Position numbers and translations under genes: made by a program. A DNA stretch of 64,000 nt from Methylomicrobium lacus LW14 (GTDB taxonomy: Bacteria; Pseudomonadota; Gammaproteobacteria; Methylococcales; Methylomonadaceae): the NCBI RefSeq assembly GCF_000527095.1, contig NZ_AZUN01000001.1, positions 4,105,501-4,169,500 of the forward strand. The letters run 5' to 3'. Of this stretch, positions 63,301 to 64,000 are shown piece by piece. Each line of letters begins with the position of its first letter. Position 1 is the stretch's first letter. The notes beneath the pieces were generated by a model. The model was not told where the DNA came from. It worked only from the letters and a program-made list of their open reading frames with translations, and did no database searches.

Positions 63301-64000
63301 AATAAATTGTTGGATACCGCTTTTAAAGTCTTAACCCCTTACCTTCCCACTCATATCAAGTTCAATCGTTTGACAGATGAAGAACGTAACCGCTTTAAGG
63401 TAACAGAGGTCATGTTGCCAGAGGTTTGGGAGTTTGATCATTCGCAGGAAGATTATGTCCTCGGACTGGAAAAAGTGAGAAAGTTGGTTGGTAGCAACGA
63501 GGCGATTAGAAATCTAAGATCGCAAAATCTATGGACGAATCTTAACGATAGAGCCGTCGAAGGAGGGTTTTACTATCGCACTGCGGAGCACTCGGCACAA
63601 CAATCTTCTGAGCGGCTCGAAGACTACGAAGAACTGTTTAAAAAAGGCCAAATCAACGTACTCAATTGCTCCACGACTATGGAAATGGGGGTAGATATTG
63701 GTGGTATTGCTGCCGTTGTAATGAATAACGTACCTCCGCATCCTGCAAACTATTTACAGCGTGCAGGGAGGGCTGGACGCAGTAAGGAAGCAAGAGCACT
63801 TGCTTATACCCTGTGTAAGGGTAATCCTCATGATCAACAGGTTTTTGCAAATCCATCTTGGCCTTTTGAAACTGTCATACCAGCACCTGCAGTTGCTCTT
63901 AATTCCGCTAGATTAGTTCAAAGGCACGTCAATTCGCTGATGTTGGCGAATTTTTTATGCCATGAGGTGGGTGTAACAACAAAAGAAAAGACCCGGCTCG
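60391..64000 (+). CDS. druE: DEAD/DEAH helicase with DUF1998-type zinc region, probable DruE (3' end outside window)
   Basis: About 1203 codons are visible without a stop. An N-terminal helical part is followed by Walker A TSGTGSGKTECFM (about 124-136), VLDEAHTYAGSQAAELALQL (about 259-278) and FVATSATIAGG. A cysteine cluster lies at about 451-495 (SCFNKDCEAKR, CSCGSPVFEVGFCNECNEPH). The C-terminal RecA fold has NCSTTMEMGVDIGGIAAVVM, PPHPANYLQRAGRAGRSKEA (about 1113-1132) and YTLCKGNPHD. This is the layout of the DruE helicase, usually about 1800-2100 residues. It starts inside the last codons of the preceding gene, so the two are translated together. Confidence 0.85.
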   Translation, partial: MSKYFSSLVDQSLSRSTEATLGVLGITNPALREHLSSLMKSECGKDGSFLAPPIFEQMFGWQESDITMHDLAIKGGLLSKEVVESLDGEQNGRYRFGANWHPFTHQLASWRSLLEKKHSVVVTSGTGSGKTECFMVPVLEDLYREYKDNGSKPLIGVRALFLYPLNALINSQRERLNAWTQSFDKGIRYCLYNGKTEEHRAKVRSEQALKLNEILSRELMREEPAPILVTNGTMLEYMLVRQIDAPILQQSRKEQSLRWIVLDEAHTYAGSQAAELALQLRRVMHAFGVSPQQVRFVATSATIAGGDTEQQLKKFLSDLSGVPIDQIDVLGGNRVIPSLPNSKNVPVKLDDLEAIPLTNTKAPHIHFERYQMLTHSPEARLLRDILVTTPRPLKLTEIADQFSRRTGHSLSQSEFLRWLDVCTGTQSSEDEPAFLKLRAHFFQRTIQGLWSCFNKDCEAKRNTPLPGNWPFGYVYVSRRQTCSCGSPVFEVGFCNECNEPHLLARDKRGKLVQWNESGGDEFSLLSEVDNDETPSDRESSQRSAKNLLILSSSPNEDLGFIPVDLDMNSAEFHVKSGETVRLGLNDGEVVCSKVGCEYAGSKGALPFRRSLLGSPFYVANAVPTVLEYCPDFKNEDGQKGHGPQSLPGRGRRLITFTDSRQGTARMAVSMQQEAERNRVRGLIVEVLSSHQRTLSNQSTPAEGVTAQDLLDQANNLRAMGMVAMANVLEEKARTVASGAVTTLAELTWGELANELRQKTDIKTSMLHYNQYHKPEIFRPNDGPLKLAEMLMFREFMRRPKFKNSLETQGLVKVGYSGLKNISTLPDYWEDSKLSLTDWKDFLKVALDFYVREGSFIQLEEDWRSWIGTRFSPKVLRNPVSEEADDNQVKRWPNIRNGNYSQRLIKMLLLAANLDPAKKGDVDRVNFWLGKAWLQLTENNRVLKSDGNRFYLAKEQMTFSLVDRAFVCPVTNKLLDTAFKVLTPYLPTHIKFNRLTDEERNRFKVTEVMLPEVWEFDHSQEDYVLGLEKVRKLVGSNEAIRNLRSQNLWTNLNDRAVEGGFYYRTAEHSAQQSSERLEDYEELFKKGQINVLNCSTTMEMGVDIGGIAAVVMNNVPPHPANYLQRAGRAGRSKEARALAYTLCKGNPHDQQVFANPSWPFETVIPAPAVALNSARLVQRHVNSLMLANFLCHEVGVTTKEKTRL

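Noticed and set aside
60391..64000. The large helicase as part of a DISARM, BREX or Dpd system
   Set aside because: No drmA/drmC phospholipase pair with class II methylase, no pglZ/brxC, and no 7-deazapurine genes are present. The immediate partner is a DruH-like protein, which fits Druantia better.
1..64000. tRNA, rRNA or riboswitch genes
   Set aside because: No cloverleaf, rRNA segment or known riboswitch core was recognised on either strand by eye; a tRNA at the island edge was looked for in particular and not found.

Overview
The window looks like a gammaproteobacterial chromosome, plausibly a methanotroph-like (Methylococcales-type) organism. This rests on the character of the core genes: a cytochrome c oxidase cluster with a triheme cytochrome, TonB/ExbBD, a NodT-type efflux channel and a large stand-alone RecBCD. 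The lineage is an inference, because no rRNA or marker gene is present. Two kinds of DNA are visible. Positions 1-16,900 and the recBCD block are GC-rich. The recombinase module (20.5-26.6 kb) and the restriction/defence block (41.5-64 kb) are clearly more AT-rich.

Core part (1-16,900). A minus-strand oxidase operon runs CtaG-like protein, triheme cytochrome c, subunit II with a fused cytochrome c domain, and subunit I (cut by the window edge). It is followed by a nitroreductase-like protein, an FAD/NAD(P)H oxidoreductase, a DUF1348/NTF2-like protein, tonB-exbB-exbD, a small exported protein, a NodT-family outer-membrane lipoprotein, a small coiled-coil protein, a DedA membrane protein and a secreted collagen-like protein. 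purC, xth and a uracil-DNA-glycosylase-family gene run as a plus-strand cluster.

Junction (16,935-20,480). Only the 3' end of radC remains. It breaks at the codons of the NHPSG metal-binding motif, and next to it lie a triply broken IS3-family element, a decayed IS30-family remnant and an apparently intact IS3-family element. Next comes a four-gene module (20,481-26,594): a canonical tyrosine recombinase, two very large recombinase-like proteins and a coiled-coil protein. radC is a known target of Tn554-type elements, so this is probably one end of a genomic island. The 5' part of radC is not in the window, so the island would extend beyond 64 kb.

Cargo. An IS4-family element and an IS3-family element with perfect 49-bp terminal inverted repeats lead to a DUF4268 nuclease-like gene and then recD, recB and recC on the minus strand. 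A truncated second copy of the same IS3-family element lies beyond recC in the same orientation, so the recBCD block is bracketed by IS copies. The defence block then runs on the plus strand. A sigma-54 activator with an RtcR/CARF-like sensor domain is followed directly by a good -24/-12 promoter and by hsdR-rmuC-hsdM-hsdS. The same strand continues with a helicase/nuclease-like protein, an ABC-type ATPase and a protein with an HDRY motif. The window ends with a large protein of the STY4851/ECs_5259 (DruH-like) type and a DUF1998-type DEAD/DEAH helicase (DruE-like), cut by the window edge. That pair fits Druantia type III.

Most notable: (i) the CARF-sigma-54 switch on a type I restriction operon, (ii) the helicase-ATPase-HDRY trio between the restriction genes and Druantia, a candidate undescribed defence module, and (iii) a 17-bp sequence inserted at three places inside transposase genes of two different IS3-family elements.
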